Source of the DNA: Ruminococcus sp.
GTDB taxonomy: Bacteria > Bacillota > Clostridia > Oscillospirales > Ruminococcaceae
NCBI GenBank assembly: GCA_017543335.1
Contig: JAFYGE010000039.1
Coordinates: forward strand, 1 to 64,000
Reading direction: 5' to 3'
Length of the DNA stretch: 64,000 bases
In this document: positions 29,461-39,666 of the stretch, piece by piece
How positions within the stretch are numbered: the stretch's first letter is position 1
Layout: each line of letters starts with the position of its first letter
Made by a program: the position numbers and the translations under genes
The notes under the pieces: model-generated
What the model saw: the letters and a program-made list of their open reading frames with translations, nothing else
Told to the model about the DNA's origin: nothing
Databases searched by the model: none

Positions 29461-30267
29461 TTGCTGAGAGATATTACTATCGGACAGTATTTCCCGGGGA
29501 ACAGCGTTATCCATAAGCTCGACCCACGCTTTAAGATAATAATTACTATCCTGTATATAGTCATGCTTTTTACAGGAGATTCACTGCTCTGTCTTGTAGT
29601 CGGAGCAGTTTATACCGTTATGGCGATACTCCTTTCACGTATAAAGCTGAAAATGTTCGTGAAGAGCGTAAAGCCGATAATCCCGTTTCTGGTGATAACG
29701 GCGGTCATAAATCTTCTTCTGGTGAATTCCGGAGAAGTGCTGTGGCGGTGGAAGTTCTTTAAAATAACTGATGAGGGCATAAATATCAGCTTGTTCATGA
29801 TAATAAGAATAGTACTGCTGATAGCCGGAACTTCGATACTCACCTATACAACGTCCCCTATAACGCTCACGGACGCTATAGAGAGACTGCTCTCGCCGCT
29901 GAAAAAGCTCCATTTTCCGGTGCACGAGCTTGCTATGATGATGTCGATAGCTCTCAGATTCATCCCTACGCTTATCGAGGAGACAGACAAGATAATGTCG
30001 GCACAAAAAGCAAGAGGTGCAGAAATAGACACCGGAAGCTTTATGAACCGTGCAAGAAATCTTATATCGATATTAGTGCCGCTTTTTATATCGTCTTTCA
30101 GAAGAGCTGACGAGCTTGCAACTGCTATGGAGTGCCGATGCTATAACGGCGGTGAGGGACGTACAAGGCTGAGACAGCTGAAGTCCTCGGCAAGAGACTA
30201 TATCGCCCTTGCGGTGACCGTTATGTTCCTTGCGGCAGCCATAATAGTGGCTCAGATGACTAAATAA
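29461..30267 (+). CDS. ecfT: ECF transporter membrane coupling protein EcfT
   Basis: 268 residues with about five TM segments. Carries the two coupling helices typical of EcfT, with the conserved xARG motif in SAQKARGAEID near 180-190 and a related motif in ECRCYNGGEGR near 223. TTG start one base after the ecfA2 stop codon. Completes the ECF module. Confidence 0.92.
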   Translation: MLRDITIGQYFPGNSVIHKLDPRFKIIITILYIVMLFTGDSLLCLVVGAVYTVMAILLSRIKLKMFVKSVKPIIPFLVITAVINLLLVNSGEVLWRWKFFKITDEGINISLFMIIRIVLLIAGTSILTYTTSPITLTDAIERLLSPLKKLHFPVHELAMMMSIALRFIPTLIEETDKIMSAQKARGAEIDTGSFMNRARNLISILVPLFISSFRRADELATAMECRCYNGGEGRTRLRQLKSSARDYIALAVTVMFLAAAIIVAQMTK

Positions 30268-30320
30268 ATACCGACAAAAAATCGACATTCTATGCCGTAA
30301 TAATAAAAAGAGAGGAAATC

Positions 30321-33308
30321 ATGGATAGCAAAAATAAAGTTCTTAACGCCAAAAAGTTATCCGGAGAAAAACAAAAGGGTAACTTTTCCGGAAAAAAGGT
30401 AAAAAATAATCAGAATAATATTTTTGAAAAGTTCTGCAACGGCAAATTTGCCACAAGATCTTATGAAGTTCTTTTTGAAAAGGGAGTTCTTTACTTCCTG
30501 CTTTCATTCTTTATACCGATAGTTATAATGGGATATGCCTTTGGTCACTACAATATCGCTCCTTTTGGCGAAAAGACCAATCAGATGCTTGTTGTTGACC
30601 TATGGCATCAGTATTTTCCGTTTTTCCGTCAGGTACGTGAAAAGCTCCTTACCGGAGGTTCGTTCCTGTATTCATGGCAGAACGGTCTTGGCTCGAATTT
30701 TCTGTCGCTCATATCCTACTACGCAGCAAGTCCGCTGAATCTGCTTTCTGTATTCTTCGACAAGGACCATGTCCGTGAGGCTATGACGCTGATACTTCTC
30801 GCAAAGATAGGCTTTGCCGGAGCTTTCTTCAGCTGCTTCCTGAGATACACCTACAACAGAAAAGACCTTTCTATATGCGTATTCTCAGTAATGTACGCTC
30901 TCAGCAGCTATACTCTCGGTTATTACTGGAATGTGATGTGGTTCGACACTATAGCACTGTTTCCGCTGGTAATGCTCGGAGTTGTGGCTATATGCCGTGA
31001 GGGAAAGTGGAAGACCTACACATTTGCACTTGCACTTTCACTCATTTCAAACTACTATGTCGGCTACTTCACCTGCATATTCACAATGTTCATGTTTGCT
31101 TCAGCAGGCATAATCGAGTTCAGGGGAGTAAAAAAGTGGCTGTACAGTTTCTGGCTGATAGTACGTTCATCGATACTCGCTATCGGACTTGGCGGATTCA
31201 TACTCCTGCCGGCATATTACGGACTACAGCTCACATACAGTGCCGATAATACATTCCCGAAAGATACCGTATGGTACGAGGAATGGAAGAATATATTCGC
31301 AAATACCATATCATATCAGACTCCGACAAAGGTCGAGGGACTGCCGAATTTCGCCTGCGGTATGCTTGCAATACTTCTTCTCGGAGTATTCCTTTTCTCA
31401 CGGGGCATAAAGATACGTGAAAAAGTTTCAACATCTGCAATGCTTGTGATAATTGCAGTAAGCTGTAACATGAATAAGCTGAACTTCATCTGGCACGGCT
31501 TCCACTTCACTAATCAGATACCTTACCGTTTCGCATTTATTTTCAGTTTCATTCTTGCAGCCGCAGCCTTCCGTGCATATGATGTAATGCTGAAAAACGG
31601 CATCCGCATCTATCATTTCGTACTCATGTTAATGGGACCTTTCGCTGTAACATGGATGAATTATCTCGTACAAGGCGAAAACTTCAAGATAGAGGGTGCT
31701 TTGAAAAGCTCACTCATAATCGCCGGAGCTTTCTGGATGATATTCCTTGCAGCAAAAATATTCCCATTCCCGCATCCTATGGTCCGCAGAGGATTTGTAA
31801 ATATCGCTCTTGCAGCGGCAGTATTCAGCGAATTTTCGAGCAATGCTCAGCTTGGTGTAAAAGAGGTAAGCTACACAGGATATAAGGATTACCCTGCACA
31901 GTACGCACAGGTGGAGTCGCTGCTGAATTACGTCTCAAACAAGGATAAAGACCCGTTCTACAGAACTGAAATGGCATACACCTACACTCTCAATGACAGT
32001 GCCCTTTACGGCTATACAGGACTTTCACAGTTCTCGTCCGCAGCAAATGTTTCTGTAACAACTCTCTGCCGCAGACTCGGACTTTATGCGAGTGAAGCCG
32101 GTAACAGATACTACTACCGCACTTCAACTCCTGTAGTAAATACGCTTTTCGGCATAAGATATATCATCAAGAGAAACGACTTCCTTTCAAGTGAGGATGC
32201 ATTCTTCAATGAGACTGAAAGTGCTGATACTACATTCCTCTATGAGAGCAAATACCCTGTTTCGCTCGGATTTATGATGAATGAGGAAATACTCGATATA
32301 GGGGACACCTCTGGACTGAATCCGTTTGAATATCAGAATGATATTATCAGGCTCGCAACAGGTATAGAAGACCCTGCATTTGTGGCTCAGCCTGTAACAC
32401 TTGCACAGTACTACAGCTTGGAGGTCACTAAAAACGGCTATGGAAACTATACATTCAGGATCCCTGAGGAGCGTACAGGAGAATCAAGTGTAGTTTATAG
32501 CTTTGCCGGTATGGACGATGCTACTCTTTACGGATATGCAAATGCTATCGGAAGCTGCTGTAAGAGCATTAACATAGACTGGCAGGAGGACGCTGACCTT
32601 GAAGGCAACTTTACTGCAACTCACCGTGTTGACGGCGGTGACCTTCTGAAGAGCTATCCGCTCGTATTCCCAATGGGAAACAGCCGTGACGGAGATCTTT
32701 CAAAGGTAACATTTTTCCCTGCCGAAGACAGAACGTCAGGTAACTTCAAGCTCATGATATACGCTCTGAAGCACGATATATTCCAGAAGGCATATGATAA
32801 GTTCCACAGCGAAGAGCTGAAAATATCAAGCTTCGACGATACCAAGATAAAGGGTACTGTAAATGCTAAGAAGGACGGCATCCTCTATCTTGCAATGCCT
32901 TACGAAAAGGGCTGGAATGTCTATGTTGACGGCAAAAAGGCTGAGAGCGTAGAAGTGCTCAACGCTATGATGGGAGTAAGAGTTTCAGCCGGCGAGCACG
33001 ATATAGAGCTCCGATACATTCCGGAGGGCTTCACCGAAGGTACTGCGGCTACTATTATTTGCGTACTCCTTATAATTGCTATAATATGGTTCGAGGACAG
33101 ACGCAAAAAAATGAAGGCTGCTGCAATTGCAGAGGCTCACGAAGAAGAACCGGAAGACGCTCCGGCTGAGGACGCTACTGCTAATTTCAACCACGACAAT
33201 AAAATATACGATCAGGGCGAGGATAATGCTCCGCCGACTGATAGTGAGACAGAAAATGACCTCAGCACTCCGGCTGATGTTCAGGAGGATAAGAATGAGG
33301 AATCTTAA
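30321..33308 (+). CDS. YfhO-family integral membrane protein
   Basis: 995 residues. A basic 55-residue cytoplasmic N-terminus, about 12 TM segments in the first half, a large extracytoplasmic region (about 530-900), one final TM near 912-930, and a strongly acidic tail. DLWHQYFPFFRQVREKL near 92 and YALSSYTLGYYWNVMWFD near 200 are typical of YfhO proteins, GT-C-like glycosyltransferases linked in Bacillus and Listeria to glycosylation of teichoic acids. The substrate here is inferred only. It overlaps truA by 14 bases. Confidence 0.85.
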   Translation: MDSKNKVLNAKKLSGEKQKGNFSGKKVKNNQNNIFEKFCNGKFATRSYEVLFEKGVLYFLLSFFIPIVIMGYAFGHYNIAPFGEKTNQMLVVDLWHQYFPFFRQVREKLLTGGSFLYSWQNGLGSNFLSLISYYAASPLNLLSVFFDKDHVREAMTLILLAKIGFAGAFFSCFLRYTYNRKDLSICVFSVMYALSSYTLGYYWNVMWFDTIALFPLVMLGVVAICREGKWKTYTFALALSLISNYYVGYFTCIFTMFMFASAGIIEFRGVKKWLYSFWLIVRSSILAIGLGGFILLPAYYGLQLTYSADNTFPKDTVWYEEWKNIFANTISYQTPTKVEGLPNFACGMLAILLLGVFLFSRGIKIREKVSTSAMLVIIAVSCNMNKLNFIWHGFHFTNQIPYRFAFIFSFILAAAAFRAYDVMLKNGIRIYHFVLMLMGPFAVTWMNYLVQGENFKIEGALKSSLIIAGAFWMIFLAAKIFPFPHPMVRRGFVNIALAAAVFSEFSSNAQLGVKEVSYTGYKDYPAQYAQVESLLNYVSNKDKDPFYRTEMAYTYTLNDSALYGYTGLSQFSSAANVSVTTLCRRLGLYASEAGNRYYYRTSTPVVNTLFGIRYIIKRNDFLSSEDAFFNETESADTTFLYESKYPVSLGFMMNEEILDIGDTSGLNPFEYQNDIIRLATGIEDPAFVAQPVTLAQYYSLEVTKNGYGNYTFRIPEERTGESSVVYSFAGMDDATLYGYANAIGSCCKSINIDWQEDADLEGNFTATHRVDGGDLLKSYPLVFPMGNSRDGDLSKVTFFPAEDRTSGNFKLMIYALKHDIFQKAYDKFHSEELKISSFDDTKIKGTVNAKKDGILYLAMPYEKGWNVYVDGKKAESVEVLNAMMGVRVSAGEHDIELRYIPEGFTEGTAATIICVLLIIAIIWFEDRRKKMKAAAIAEAHEEEPEDAPAEDATANFNHDNKIYDQGEDNAPPTDSETENDLSTPADVQEDKNEES

Positions 33309-34065
33309 AGTAATGACCGCCTACAGAGGCACAAAGTACCACGGCTTTCAGCGGCAGAATAATGCACTTACGGTGCAGGAGGTCCTTGAACGCTGTGTGT
33401 CGAAGGTGCTGAACGAGCAGGTGACTATAACAGGCTGCTCCCGAACCGATACGGGAGTTCACGCCAATCAGTTCTGTTTCAATGTACACACAAACAGCAG
33501 TATAAAATGTCTCGGCTTTACAAGAGGCGTTAACGGAGAGCTTCCGGACGACATTTCTATCCTCAGCTGTGAGGATGCTCCGGAAGACTTCCATGCACGT
33601 TTCAACTGCGTCGGAAAAGAGTATGTGTATAAGATACATTGCAGCGAATCCAAAAACCCATTTGCCTCCGATCTGATGTTCCATTACAGAAGACCTTTCG
33701 ACCTTGAAGCTGTGAAAAAGGCGGCGAGATACTTCGTCGGCGAACATGACTTCGCATCGTTTTGTGCTGATTGCTCAAATCTTTCAACTACCGTAAGAAC
33801 TATTTATTCTCTTGAAATAGAAAATAATGGAGATTCGGTGACAATGCTTGTAAAAGGCAATGGTTTTCTGTATAATATGATTAGGATAATAGCAGGGACT
33901 CTTATCGATGTCAGTGAAAAGCGTTTTTCACCTGATGACATCCCCTCTATCCTTGAGGCAAAAGACCGCCTTAAAGCAGGCAGAACTGCTATGGCTCACG
34001 GACTTTACCTCAACAGAGTCTTCTATACAGAAGATGAACTTTTCGGCGGTAATCACCGACCTTGA
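33295..34065 (+). CDS. truA: tRNA pseudouridine synthase A
   Basis: 256 residues. Makes pseudouridine at positions 38-40 of tRNA anticodon stems. Catalytic Asp is D52 in GCSRTDTGVHA. AGGAGG lies six bases before the ATG at 33295, which is inside the 3' end of yfhO. A longer in-frame extension back to 33127 is antisense-like coding within yfhO and is rejected. Confidence 0.93.
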   Translation: MRNLKVMTAYRGTKYHGFQRQNNALTVQEVLERCVSKVLNEQVTITGCSRTDTGVHANQFCFNVHTNSSIKCLGFTRGVNGELPDDISILSCEDAPEDFHARFNCVGKEYVYKIHCSESKNPFASDLMFHYRRPFDLEAVKKAARYFVGEHDFASFCADCSNLSTTVRTIYSLEIENNGDSVTMLVKGNGFLYNMIRIIAGTLIDVSEKRFSPDDIPSILEAKDRLKAGRTAMAHGLYLNRVFYTEDELFGGNHRP

Positions 34066-34103
34066 ATCAAAGGGACAACAAAAGCGGAAAGGAGTCGTGA
34101 ACG

Positions 34104-35279
34104 GTGCCCAATATGTATGATGTCGACGATATAGTCGATCTCAAAAACCGTAAAAAAAGACGAAAACGGCTTATAAAAATTCTGGTCTTTCTGCTGGTGG
34201 CTGCAATACTTTTCACACTTTATGCAACAAAGGATATATGGTATCCGAAATTGAGAGGCATTGGCAAACAGTATAAGACTATAAATAACTCCGGTCAGCT
34301 CGCAACAGGTAATTTCCCTATCGAGTTCAGCGAAGACACCGGATACCAGCTGAGATATACCGTAAAAAGGATAATGGTCCAGAGCGATACATATCTCTAC
34401 ATATATGATACGGACGGAAATCTGCTGAAAAAACGTCAGCATATTTACACTAATCCGATATTAAGAGTCGCCAACGGCAAAGCACTTGTCTATGAAAACG
34501 GCGGAAATGAATTTACTCTTGAAGATGAAGAAGAAGTATTCTACAGCAAGACTTTCGATAATAAAATATTATTTGCAAGAGTAAGCTCAGACGGCTATGT
34601 CGCAGTAGTTACGCTTGCGGAGAATTTTAGCTGCGAACTTACAGTATACAACAAAAAAGGTAAAGAGATATATAACAGAAAATGTACCGAAATGGTGACG
34701 GACATAAGCTTTGTAAGCAAAAGCAAAGGCTGTATGATGAGCACTCTTACAGCTGATAAGGGAAAACTTGTAACAAGAATAAGAAGGATCAACTTCGACA
34801 GCGAAGAGGATCTGTGGGCATCAGAGGTCATAAGAACTGCCGGACTTGAAGTGTTCGGATCGGCTGCGGGAGCTTTCATCTATGGCACGGATATGTGCGG
34901 ATATGTGGACGATGAGGGACAGCTCTGCACCACTTACAAATATGACGGCGAGCTTGCGGCAGCGGCAAGTATAGGCGGAAATTCCGCTGTGTTGATAAAT
35001 AACGATGACAGCCGCCGCTATATTGCAGTACTGTTTGCAAGTCCTACTTCTGAACCGCTGACTATCGAGCTTGAAACAAAAGCAATCGATGTATCGGTAT
35101 TCAAGGGACTCGCTTACATAATGACTCAGGACTCTGTTTTAGCTTATGATTTCGACGGCTCACTGAGGTCAACTGCTTCGATCTCGGATTCCTATACAGG
35201 CTTCGTGAGAAGTGACGATCACGTATTTTTAAAAGGATATAATGGTATAGACCGTATCGACTACGATGCCGGTGACTGA
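34104..35279 (+). CDS. DUF5711-like single-pass membrane protein
   Basis: 391 residues. A very basic stretch (KNRKKRRKR) precedes one TM segment near 22-42; the remaining 350 residues are extracytoplasmic and show beta-propeller-like repeats (YLYIYDTDGNLLKK, LTVYNKKGKEIY, VLAYDFDGSL). This fits DUF5711, function unknown. GTG start with AAGGAG nine bases upstream. It precedes a CvpA-like gene. Confidence 0.75.
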   Translation: MPNMYDVDDIVDLKNRKKRRKRLIKILVFLLVAAILFTLYATKDIWYPKLRGIGKQYKTINNSGQLATGNFPIEFSEDTGYQLRYTVKRIMVQSDTYLYIYDTDGNLLKKRQHIYTNPILRVANGKALVYENGGNEFTLEDEEEVFYSKTFDNKILFARVSSDGYVAVVTLAENFSCELTVYNKKGKEIYNRKCTEMVTDISFVSKSKGCMMSTLTADKGKLVTRIRRINFDSEEDLWASEVIRTAGLEVFGSAAGAFIYGTDMCGYVDDEGQLCTTYKYDGELAAAASIGGNSAVLINNDDSRRYIAVLFASPTSEPLTIELETKAIDVSVFKGLAYIMTQDSVLAYDFDGSLRSTASISDSYTGFVRSDDHVFLKGYNGIDRIDYDAGD

Positions 35280-35290
35280 CCATAAAATGA

Positions 35291-35319
35291 AAGGAGGAAG
35301 GTACGGCATCCTCCGTACC
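35291..35319 (+). promoter_or_regulatory. Ribosome-binding site with bridging hairpin before the CvpA-like gene
   Basis: AAGGAGG at 35291-35297 is 30 bases from the ATG at 35328, too far for direct use. A 7-bp hairpin (GGTACGG 35300-35306 with CCGTACC 35313-35319) fills the gap and would reduce the effective spacing to about ten. A competing 6-bp pairing (GGAGGA 35293-35298 with TCCTCC 35309-35314) would hide the site. The two are mutually exclusive. Confidence 0.5.
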
Positions 35320-35327
35320 AAGAAAAC

Positions 35328-36251
35328 ATGGGAGAAGAATTCTGGTGGTTTTACGATGTCATCGTTGTGGCAGCGATACTCGTATGCGGATTTATAGCTT
35401 CAAAGCAGGGAATATTCAAAGGGGTAATAACGATAACAGGAAATATAGTAGCGGTAGTTCTGGCATTTTCACTAAGCGGTTTTATCGCAAATTTCTATTA
35501 CAACAACAGTACTGAGTCGGAAATAATAAAGAAAATGTCGGCTCCGGCAGCAAATTCACGTTTCGGTATGAAAATGTCCGATTACATAGACAATCTCGGA
35601 TATAACGGACTTTCAGTAAACAGTGCAAAGATAGAAGCTATCTACAAAAGCGATGCATCGAAAAAATCCTATGACGAACAGATATATAGCTATGTAAACA
35701 GCGTAAACGGCAAGGAAGTTGACCGTAAGGAAGTGTTCCTTGAAAAGCTCCATAAGGGCTATGCAGAGGTAGTAAAAGACATAGTTTCAGCTAAGCTCAG
35801 CAAATATGCCGCAGAGTATGCAGCAAGAGAGATCGAAAAAGATCCGGACAGCATGAACGAGCTGATACCTCTCCTCATGAAGACAGCAGACGGCGGTACT
35901 GAAAATAACGGTGCAGCTCAGTATATAGCTGAAAACTATATAAAGTCCCCGTATAAGAACCATACAAAGCTTGTCGCTTTCATCATTCTTATGATAGTGT
36001 TCATTGCCGCAGCATTGTTCATTGCAAGCTCTGCAAAGGTAAGACTTTATGACGATATGAAGGCCGCTACATTGACTGTAGGAGCTCTTATCGGAATTGC
36101 GAACGGTGCTATAATAACATTGTTGGCTTCAGCGATCGTAAGACTGAATGTTGTAACAGGAAGCGATGCTATGCTGTTCTTCAATAACAAAGCTATAGAC
36201 AAAACTTTTGTATTCAAATATTTTTATCAGTTTATAACTGATAAATTCTAA
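35328..36251 (+). CDS. CvpA-family membrane protein
   Basis: 307 residues. Two N-terminal TM segments (about 8-28 and 33-53, IVVAAILVCGFIASKQGIFKG) and two near the C-terminus (about 218-238 and 250-275) flank a soluble loop. The arrangement and the first 60 residues resemble CvpA (colicin V production) proteins of Bacillota. The molecular function is unknown. Translation may depend on the hairpin before the ATG. Confidence 0.72.
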   Translation: MGEEFWWFYDVIVVAAILVCGFIASKQGIFKGVITITGNIVAVVLAFSLSGFIANFYYNNSTESEIIKKMSAPAANSRFGMKMSDYIDNLGYNGLSVNSAKIEAIYKSDASKKSYDEQIYSYVNSVNGKEVDRKEVFLEKLHKGYAEVVKDIVSAKLSKYAAEYAAREIEKDPDSMNELIPLLMKTADGGTENNGAAQYIAENYIKSPYKNHTKLVAFIILMIVFIAAALFIASSAKVRLYDDMKAATLTVGALIGIANGAIITLLASAIVRLNVVTGSDAMLFFNNKAIDKTFVFKYFYQFITDKF

Positions 36252-36290
36252 GACAAAATTATTTATTAACTAACAGGAGGAATCTGCCTG

Positions 36291-38621
36291 ATGATAATGT
36301 GCAGCAGCTGCAAGAAAAGACCTGCCGTGGTTTTCATAACTTCGATGCAGGGAAACGAAAAGAAAAATGAGGGACTTTGTCTCTCTTGTGCAAGAAAGAG
36401 AAATATACCACAGGTATCAGAATATATGAACCGTCTCGGTATCACTGATGAGGAGATAGACCAGCTCTCAGATCAGATGATGGGTATGCTCGACGGTGAT
36501 GCTTTTGAAATGGGCGGCTCAGGTATAATGCCGGATTTCCTTACAAATATGTTCGGCATGAATAACGAGGACGCTGAGGGCATTACCGCTGATAATAAGG
36601 AAAATAACGATAAGGACCCGGCTTCTTCTGCTCCGGAAGAGGGCGAGAAGAAAAGCGGTCTCGGAAGCATTTTCGGAAGAAAGAAGGAAAAGAAGCAGAA
36701 GGAACTGAAGTTCCTCGGAAGCTATTGTACTAACCTTTCTCAGAAAGCTGCCGATAATGAGCTCGATAATATAATCGGCAGAGATAAAGAAATTGCAAGA
36801 GTTATTCAGATACTTTCAAGAAGAACAAAGAACAACCCTTGCCTTATCGGTGAACCGGGTGTAGGTAAGACCGCTATTGCAGAGGGTATCGCACTCCGCA
36901 TAAATGAGGGAAATGTTCCGTTCAATCTCGCTGACAAGAAAGTTTATCTCCTCGACCTTACCGCTCTTGTTGCAGGTACTCAGTTCCGTGGACAGTTCGA
37001 GAGCAGAGTAAAAGGTCTTGTGGACGAAGTAAAGAGAGAGGGCAATATCATCCTCTTTATCGATGAGGTGCATAACCTCGTAGGTGCAGGCGACTCTGAG
37101 GGCTCGATGAACGCTGCAAATATCCTCAAACCGGCTCTTTCAAGAGGCGAGGTACAGGTAATTGGTGCAACTACTTTCGGAGAGTACAGAAAGTACATCG
37201 AAAAGGATTCTGCTCTTGAAAGACGTTTCCAGCCTGTAACTGTAAACGAGCCTACTATCGAGGACACTGTTGACGTTCTTCTCGGTATCAAGAAGCATTA
37301 CGAGGATTACCATAAAGTGCATATTTCCGATTACCTCATCAGAGCATGTGCAGTTCTCTCAGAGAGATACATCACCGACCGTTTCCTGCCGGATAAGGCT
37401 ATAGACCTCATGGACGAGGGCTGTGCAAGAGCCTGCATCCGTTCTCCCGAAATAGCAGAGTACGCTAAAATGCAGAAGGAGATAGAAGTCCTTGAGGGAA
37501 TGGAAAAGACTATCTCAGAACAGCAGGAGCCGGATTATCAGGCACTCGCTGAGGTTAAGGGCAAGCTCATCCATGCCCGTGAAGCTATTGAGCCGCTAAA
37601 GGAAAAAGCTGAGAATGTTCAGGTCACAGAGGAAGATATAACAAAGGTCGTTGAGCTCTGGACCGGTATTCCGGCAAGCAAGATAGCTGAAACAGAATTC
37701 CTGAAGATAGCTAAGCTCGAAGGCTCGCTCAAAAAGAGAGTGCTCGGACAGGATGAAGCTGTTGAAACTCTCGCTAAGGCTATCAAGCGTACAAGAGTCC
37801 GCCTCAACAAACGCCGCAGACCTGCTTCATTCATATTCGTAGGTCCTACAGGTGTTGGTAAGACTGAGCTCGTAAAAGCTCTTGCTGATGAGATGTTCGA
37901 TTCTCCGGAGCCGCTCATCCGTCTTGATATGACCGAGTATATGGAGAAACACTCCGTTGCAAGAATGATAGGCTCGCCTCCGGGATATGTTGGTTACGAC
38001 GAGGCTGGACAGCTCACAGAAAAAGTACGCCGCCGTCCATACTCGGTAATACTCTTTGACGAGATAGAAAAGGCTCATCCGGACGTTATGAACATCCTCA
38101 TGCAGATTCTCGATGAGGGTAAGGTCGATGACGCTCACGGACGTACTGTAAATTTTGAAAATACAATTATCTGCATGACTTCAAATGCCGGCTCTACTGA
38201 TAAGAGCGTGGGAGTAGGCTTCAATCGTACAGAAAATGAAATATCCAAGGATAAGGCTATGAAGGGGCTTAGAGAATTCCTCCGCCCTGAGTTCATAAGC
38301 CGTATCGACGAAATAGTCGTATTCCACCAGCTCAGTAAAGATGACTTTGCTCATATCGCAGCACTTATGCTCGACGAAATGAAAGAACCTCTTGCTGAAA
38401 AGGATATACAGCTCACCTATACTGACGATTCTCTTAAACTCATCGCAGAAAAATCTCACGGAAAGCCTTACGGTGCAAGAGATATCCGCAGAGTTATCCG
38501 TCAGGAAATAGAGGACACTATCGCAGAACTTGTAATAGAAAAAGCATCTGAAATAAAAGAAATAGCTATATCATGCAAGGATGATAAGCTTGTTGTTGAA
38601 GGTATCGAGGAGAAAAAATGA
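36291..38621 (+). CDS. ClpC-like AAA+ unfoldase with N-terminal zinc motif
   Basis: 776 residues. N-terminal four-Cys motif (C4, C7, C30, C33), a linker, then two AAA+ domains: Walker A GEPGVGKT at 187-194 and GPTGVGKT at 518-525, with a middle coiled-coil near 400-440. A VGF tripeptide in the loop after the second sensor resembles the ClpP-docking loop of ClpA/ClpC, so it may feed ClpP. It lacks the two Clp_N repeats of classical ClpC; the zinc motif takes that position. CAGGAGG lies before the ATG. Confidence 0.85.
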   Translation: MIMCSSCKKRPAVVFITSMQGNEKKNEGLCLSCARKRNIPQVSEYMNRLGITDEEIDQLSDQMMGMLDGDAFEMGGSGIMPDFLTNMFGMNNEDAEGITADNKENNDKDPASSAPEEGEKKSGLGSIFGRKKEKKQKELKFLGSYCTNLSQKAADNELDNIIGRDKEIARVIQILSRRTKNNPCLIGEPGVGKTAIAEGIALRINEGNVPFNLADKKVYLLDLTALVAGTQFRGQFESRVKGLVDEVKREGNIILFIDEVHNLVGAGDSEGSMNAANILKPALSRGEVQVIGATTFGEYRKYIEKDSALERRFQPVTVNEPTIEDTVDVLLGIKKHYEDYHKVHISDYLIRACAVLSERYITDRFLPDKAIDLMDEGCARACIRSPEIAEYAKMQKEIEVLEGMEKTISEQQEPDYQALAEVKGKLIHAREAIEPLKEKAENVQVTEEDITKVVELWTGIPASKIAETEFLKIAKLEGSLKKRVLGQDEAVETLAKAIKRTRVRLNKRRRPASFIFVGPTGVGKTELVKALADEMFDSPEPLIRLDMTEYMEKHSVARMIGSPPGYVGYDEAGQLTEKVRRRPYSVILFDEIEKAHPDVMNILMQILDEGKVDDAHGRTVNFENTIICMTSNAGSTDKSVGVGFNRTENEISKDKAMKGLREFLRPEFISRIDEIVVFHQLSKDDFAHIAALMLDEMKEPLAEKDIQLTYTDDSLKLIAEKSHGKPYGARDIRRVIRQEIEDTIAELVIEKASEIKEIAISCKDDKLVVEGIEEKK

Positions 38622-39265
38622 TGATAAAAAAGCGTATTATCGCTGCAACAGCAGCTCTGCTCGCAGCTTTTTCACTGACCTGCGGATGCGAGGATCCTAA
38701 GGAAAGTGAAGTTGAAGAAAACAACTATGAGAGCAATGAAAAATTCGATGAAATGTTCAAGGATGTTCCGGATTCAGAAGAAGGTCCTCTGCTCACTATA
38801 AAGGACACAACTGCTAAAGCAGGCGAAGTTGCGGAGGTCACCATATCTGTCGAGAATGCGGAGGGTAAGTGGAATTTCTGCGGACTTCACATAATCTATC
38901 CGGAAGAGCTGGACTGTGTGAATATCAGCGATGATAAGCCGGATGCAGAGTATACTCCCGGAGATGCCTGCAGCCGCCTTAACCTGAATACAGCTATGGA
39001 GTGGCAGGGAAAACGTCCGGAAGAACTCGAAGACCGTGAAGTCGGAGCCGCTTTCTATACCGCTGTATCTACCGAAAATAACGGCAAAGACGGCGATATC
39101 GTTACTCTATATCTCAAAATACCGGATGATGCAGAGTCCGGCGACGAGTACCCCGTTGACTTCTACTTCTACAACACCGACCACTTCAAGGGTGTTGAAA
39201 ATGACCTTGCCTTTGAGAAGTACGCTTTCTCTCACTGGAAGGGCGGTACTATAACAGTTGAATAA
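38618..39265 (+). CDS. Lipoprotein with a cohesin-like domain
   Basis: 215 residues. Lipoprotein signal (KKR, hydrophobic stretch, Cys near residue 24), an acidic linker, then residues about 58-215 with cohesin-type features: LTIKDTTAKAGEVAEVTISV at the start, a strand around GLHIIYPEELDCV, a late VTLYLKIPDDAESGDEYPV, and a closing GGTITVE. Cohesins bind dockerins in cellulosomes; a surface-anchored cohesin would fit this organism. The match is by pattern, not alignment. Starts on the four-base overlap with the ClpC-like stop codon. Confidence 0.62.
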   Translation: MMIKKRIIAATAALLAAFSLTCGCEDPKESEVEENNYESNEKFDEMFKDVPDSEEGPLLTIKDTTAKAGEVAEVTISVENAEGKWNFCGLHIIYPEELDCVNISDDKPDAEYTPGDACSRLNLNTAMEWQGKRPEELEDREVGAAFYTAVSTENNGKDGDIVTLYLKIPDDAESGDEYPVDFYFYNTDHFKGVENDLAFEKYAFSHWKGGTITVE

Positions 39266-39313
39266 GCATAAAGGGTCTGAGGAGCTTCCTCGGACTCTTT
39301 TATATAAATAAAA

Positions 39314-39526
39314 AACGACGAAGTCGGCAAAAAAAGGGATTCCAAAGGGTGACTCCCCACAGTGTGGGGAGATGTCACGAAGTGACAGAGGGGACGGGGC
39401 GGTTAGCCTACAACCCTTTGGCGGATAGGTGTACGAGGGAAGGCAGAGCCTTCCCTAAAAAGCAGTACATCGAGCAAAGCGATGCTGTACGGACCGTCCG
39501 CATTGCATCCCTCGGCTTGCCCGACG
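39314..39526. repeat. Dispersed hairpin repeat, subtype 1, with nested type-X insert
   Basis: CGACGAAGTCG end hairpin, GGGAAGGCAGAGCCTTCCC, a GTACATCG-type stem and the CCTCGGCTTGCCCGACG end. The loop of its CCAAAGGG/CCCTTTGG hairpin is expanded by about 60 bases (39350-39411) containing CCCCACAGTGTGGGG and GTCACGAAGTGAC hairpins. Starts 48 bases after the cohesin-like gene. Confidence 0.8.
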
Positions 39527-39666
39527 ATATTATTTCGGCAATTTTACAAAATTTCAAGAAAAAGCACATTTACGCTTTATTTTTTCTCTGAAATAGTGTA
39601 TAATATAATTATAAGCGTGCATTTATAAATATCCGGAACGTTCCGGCTTTTAACATGAGGTGTAAC

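Noticed and set aside
33127..33294. N-terminal extension of truA
   Set aside because: It lies inside yfhO and is basic low-complexity sequence; AGGAGG sits directly before the ATG at 33295.
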